NCBI GenBank assembly: GCA_965662355.1 | Contig: CBFIHP010000002.1 | Location: 62,001 to 126,000 of the forward strand | Origin: GCA-2683825 sp965662355 | GTDB lineage: Bacteria; Planctomycetota; UBA1135; GCA-002686595 | DNA: 64,000 bases | Direction of reading: 5' to 3' | In this document: positions 61,215-64,000 of the stretch, in pieces | Layout of the letters: each line of letters starts with the position of its first letter | How positions within the stretch are numbered: the stretch's first letter is position 1 | Notes under the pieces: generated by a model | Database searches by the model: none | Told to the model about the DNA's origin: nothing | What the model saw: the letters and a program-made list of their open reading frames with translations, nothing else | Made by a program: the position numbers and the translations under genes

Positions 61215-62525
61215 ATGAAAGCTCTGTTTACATCACTCGCTCTTATCTTTTGCTCGATGGCGTTTGCGCGGGCGCAGGAGCAAGAACCTGGCTTCCGCGA
61301 TTTCAGCGAGACGATCGAACAGGAGGAGCTCGAGGCCCTGACGGCAACGATCAAGGCGGACATCGAGGGCTTGCGCAAAAAGCGCTTCCCGCGCGAGATC
61401 CGGGTGGCCGTCACGACCACGGATGAGTTTCTCGGCTATGCGAGGGAGCAGCTCGCAAAGCAAAGCACGCCCCAGGAGATCGCCAACGAGGAGACCCTGG
61501 CGAAGCTCCTGGGAATGATCCCCTCCGGGATGGATCTGATCGAAACGATGCTCGAGCTACTCGAATCCCAGGTGGGTGGTTTTTACGACCCCGCGACCGA
61601 GTCCTTCTACCTGATGGATACGTTCACCGGTCCGCTCGCCAAGGTGATCCTGTCGCACGAATTGACCCATGCCCTCGATGATCAGCTGTACGACATTGAC
61701 GGCTCGCGCGAAGGCCTCGGCGAGAACACCGATCGTCTGCTCGCCTATCACGGCGTCGTCGAGGGGAGTGGCACCGCCGTCATGAACGCCTGGTCGATGG
61801 ACCACATGAGCGAGCTGGCCGGTGCCGATCTGGAAAAGGCGATGAGCGTCGGTGGGGGAGAGGACGCGCCTCCTTATCTCTGGCGTCCCTTGATGGCGAC
61901 GTACTTGCGGGGTTCGCTCTTCTTGAACCGAACCGAGAGCGTTCTCCGAAGCATTGCCATGCCACAGCTCCCGGATTTTCATCAGGCCTTCAGCGCCCCG
62001 CCCCGCTCGACGGAACAGTTGCTGCATCCCGAGAAGTACTGGGACGCGGAGAAACGCGACGAGCCCGTCGCCCTGGAGTTCGCCGTGCAGGATCTACCCG
62101 AGGGGTGGGAAGTGTTGAAAGAGGACACGCTTGGCGAGTTGGTACTCGCTTGCATGGTCGAGGATCCCTCCGACCGGCGCGGCCTTCCCACATCCAGCAT
62201 CGCGAGCCTCTCGACCAGGTACACCTTCCGCGCCTCCGAGGGCTGGGGCGGGGATCGCCTCCTGTTGCTCGGCAAAGGCGCTGCGCGTTTACTCGTGCTC
62301 GAAACCCGCTGGGACACCGAGGACGATGCACGCGAGTTCGATGGGGCACTCGGAGATCTCGACGAGCACTTGCGCCAAGCCGCAGCCGGCCTGGCAGGCG
62401 AGGCCGGGCCCAGTGGAGCGTTGCGACTCTTCGACCGAGCCGGCAAGGCGGTCACGTTCTATTCCTGGATCGGTGCGCAGCGCAGTGACGTCGCGCGGGT
62501 CCTTGCCTCACTGCGAGTCGAATAA
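61215..62525 (+). CDS. Exported HExxH zinc metallopeptidase-like protein
   Basis: 436 residues with a signal peptide (MKALFTSLALIFCSMAFARA). The gluzincin-type motif HELTH is at 148-152, in ILSHELTHALDDQ, and Glu183 in YHGVVEGSGT is a plausible third ligand. The N-terminal 120 residues are helical, and the C-terminal 200 form a separate alpha/beta domain. Its family is not one of the classic named peptidases to me. It stands divergent from the AgcS gene. Confidence 0.72.
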   Translation: MKALFTSLALIFCSMAFARAQEQEPGFRDFSETIEQEELEALTATIKADIEGLRKKRFPREIRVAVTTTDEFLGYAREQLAKQSTPQEIANEETLAKLLGMIPSGMDLIETMLELLESQVGGFYDPATESFYLMDTFTGPLAKVILSHELTHALDDQLYDIDGSREGLGENTDRLLAYHGVVEGSGTAVMNAWSMDHMSELAGADLEKAMSVGGGEDAPPYLWRPLMATYLRGSLFLNRTESVLRSIAMPQLPDFHQAFSAPPRSTEQLLHPEKYWDAEKRDEPVALEFAVQDLPEGWEVLKEDTLGELVLACMVEDPSDRRGLPTSSIASLSTRYTFRASEGWGGDRLLLLGKGAARLLVLETRWDTEDDAREFDGALGDLDEHLRQAAAGLAGEAGPSGALRLFDRAGKAVTFYSWIGAQRSDVARVLASLRVE

Positions 62526-62545
62526 TACGGTGCCGCGACACCGTA

Positions 62546-63358
62546 CTACTGTCGCGGGAGCCCACCGACCACTCGGCCTGTGAAGAGAAACGCGCCTTCG
62601 ATGCGCCAACCCGTGCGAGGGCTGTCATAGCCGGCGTTGGCGAGTTGCCAGCGGCTGACGAAGAGTTCGAGCGGACGTCCGGGAGCATCGACCTCCAAGG
62701 CCACGACCGGTTCGCGGGTCAGGGGGTTTTCGAGGTGCCGTAGCTTGCGGACGCGCAGGGACAGCTCCATGCATCCCTTGGGCGACTCGGAGCCCTCGAG
62801 CGGAAGCAGCTGGGCGCCGAAGGGCTCTTCCAGGATGTAGGGATCCCGCACGCCCTCGTTCGGGCCCAGGTAGGTGACATCGAGAGCGAATCCCGCAATG
62901 CTGATGGCGAGCACGTGCCCGTCCGCCAGCTTGGGCGGCAATCTCCGCGCGTTGGAGAGCCAAGCACAGAGAGGGTAGTCGTCCCCACCGAGCTCCCCCC
63001 ACGGGTCATCGGGGTCGTTCGGGATCGGTGGGTTCGCGATCCCGTGCAGGAGTGCGTCGAATGGAGCCCCTGGCGTGCGCTGAATGCTCTGCACCGAAAC
63101 ACGCAACCGCCGTTGGGACTCGAAGTGCGGCCAGATCGACTCCCGTGCATCGCCCTCGTCCTGGTCAAGCCGAACCTCGAGTCCGCCGGCCCCCGGCCGG
63201 CCATCCGCTCCCAGGGCACTCGGGGTGAACGGGTAGCGCAGGTGGACACCGCTGGGACCTCGCCACGGGACGGTGTCGCCGCGCGCCCGTATCTGACGCG
63301 CCAGCTCATTCAGGTCATACTCGGGGGGGAACCCGATGCACTCGAGGAGGAAGTCCAT
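62546..63358 (-). CDS. Protein of unknown function
   Basis: 270 residues from the ATG at 63356-63358. Mixed alpha/beta, with no signal peptide or membrane helix, so probably cytoplasmic. It begins MDFLLECIGFPPEYDLNELA and has the conserved-looking segments GDDYPLCAWLSNARRLPPK and APGRPLELFVSRWQLAN. I do not recognise a domain. It converges with the upstream peptidase gene, 20 bp apart. Confidence 0.6.
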   Translation of the reverse strand: MDFLLECIGFPPEYDLNELARQIRARGDTVPWRGPSGVHLRYPFTPSALGADGRPGAGGLEVRLDQDEGDARESIWPHFESQRRLRVSVQSIQRTPGAPFDALLHGIANPPIPNDPDDPWGELGGDDYPLCAWLSNARRLPPKLADGHVLAISIAGFALDVTYLGPNEGVRDPYILEEPFGAQLLPLEGSESPKGCMELSLRVRKLRHLENPLTREPVVALEVDAPGRPLELFVSRWQLANAGYDSPRTGWRIEGAFLFTGRVVGGLPRQ

Positions 63359-63499
63359 GTCCTGAGGCCGGCCCGGAGAGGGGGCACAGGCTAGGCGGCA
63401 GGATACGTGCCGGGCACTGGAAGAATCCGAAACTCTCGGCGGAACTTGAAAGCGCGTACCTTTGGCGTGCGAGGGTAGGCTCACGCCGTTCCCGCGGGC

Positions 63500-63505
63500 T
63501 ATGGT
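63500..63505 (+). promoter_or_regulatory. Putative -10 hexamer TATGGT before the M1 peptidase gene
   Basis: Ends 8 nt before the ATG at 63514 and has no Shine-Dalgarno after it. Fits the leaderless pattern. Confidence 0.35.
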
Positions 63506-63513
63506 CTGGGACC

Positions 63514-64000
63514 ATGAAATTCCGCACAGGGCCCGGAGCGCAGATCCTTTCTCGCTGGTTCGTCGTTGGGATCGTGTTGGGGCTTTGTTCCTGCGGGGGA
63601 ACGCGCTCGCACGGCACTCATGGCAACGTTCGCTGGGCACGCTACGAACGCCACGAAATCCCCGCTCGTGGCTACGATGTCGAGCACTACCGGATCGAGC
63701 TCACCCTGCACCCCAAGCTGCGGGCTATCGATGCCCGCTGTGTTCTACGCATGGTGGCTACCGAGACGCTCTCCAGGGTCGTCCTGGATCTCGAGGGCCT
63801 GTCCGTCGACAAGGTGCTCGACAGCGATGGAAAGAGCCTCGCCTTCGAGCAGCGTGACGGACGACTGAGCATCGAGCTTGCCGGCTCCGCGGGGCAGGGG
63901 GAGGCGCTCGCACTGGACGTTCGTTACCACGGCCGACCCGTGACGGGGCTTTGGTTCTCGGGCCGCAGCTGGGAGGACGGCTCACCGACCCAGTGCTTCA
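63514..64000 (+). CDS. M1-family aminopeptidase-like lipoprotein, C-terminus cut by window edge
   Basis: 162 residues are visible. Lipoprotein signal FVVGIVLGLCSC. The rest is the N-terminal beta-saddle domain of M1 peptidases: GYDVEHYRIELTLHP (the strand that opens the family), AIDARCVLRMVATETLSRVVLDLEG and GLWFSGRSWEDGSPTQCF just before the window ends. The zinc motif HExxH lies beyond the edge, so activity cannot be checked. Confidence 0.78.
   Translation, partial: MKFRTGPGAQILSRWFVVGIVLGLCSCGGTRSHGTHGNVRWARYERHEIPARGYDVEHYRIELTLHPKLRAIDARCVLRMVATETLSRVVLDLEGLSVDKVLDSDGKSLAFEQRDGRLSIELAGSAGQGEALALDVRYHGRPVTGLWFSGRSWEDGSPTQCF

Overview
The window is a dense, GC-rich chromosomal segment from a Gram-negative bacterium with a strongly secreted and lipoprotein-rich proteome. 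LptF/LptG-type permeases, many Cys-anchored lipoproteins, Tat signals and a sigma-54-type AAA+ protein argue for an outer membrane. The C-terminal repeat-like domain of the large metallopeptidase, the TPR/HEAT lipoproteins and the A2-type oxidase operon suggest a member of the Planctomycetota, probably marine and close to the uncultured Poly30-like lineages. That placement is inference from protein style; there is no rRNA or marker gene set here. No tRNA, rRNA, CRISPR, transposase, integrase or phage gene was found. One assembly gap (97 N) lies at 59682-59778.

Layout: 1-2.5 kb, two divergent B12-binding radical SAM genes. 2.6-9.9 kb, an ATP-grasp-like remnant, a membrane protein, and a two-gene export operon (beta-helix lipoprotein plus metallopeptidase). 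10.3-19.2 kb, proC, then a run of helicase (pcrA/uvrD type), sigma-54-type AAA+ ATPase, FHA protein, lptF, lptG and TPR lipoprotein, several joined by 4-base stop/start overlaps. 19.2-26.9 kb, membrane protein, histidine kinase, SDR epimerase, triple-parvulin isomerase, glycosyltransferase, lipoprotein and a variant galactokinase. 26.9-34.8 kb, mostly minus-strand secreted proteins, an aminotransferase and ygfZ. 34.9-36.4 kb, ECF sigma, anti-sigma and membrane protein, closed by a good intrinsic terminator. 36.6-46.1 kb, a complete haem-copper oxidase operon: dihaem cytochrome c, subunits II, I, haem A synthase, haem O synthase, III, IV, Sco, DUF420, a small membrane protein and a Tat-exported protein. 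46.7-51.6 kb, hpt, two pseudouridine synthases (RluA type and TruD with a 410-residue RG-rich tail) and MTA phosphorylase. 51.7-64 kb, peptidases, an asparaginase-family Ntn hydrolase, an EF-hand protein coupled to lon, a DegT aminotransferase, an AgcS symporter and an incomplete M1 peptidase.

The most interesting observation is at 44711-45001. A 96-codon reading frame at the end of the oxidase operon is interrupted only by one TGA, placed exactly where a CxxC motif would begin (TGA-Asp-Ser-Cys). The TGA is followed 17 nt later by the GGUC apical loop of a hairpin that resembles a bacterial SECIS element. I read this as a small membrane-anchored selenoprotein (UxxC) linked to cytochrome oxidase biogenesis or electron transfer. 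A second pattern is that at least eight genes have a TAnnnT hexamer 6-9 nt before the start codon, which suggests frequent leaderless transcription.
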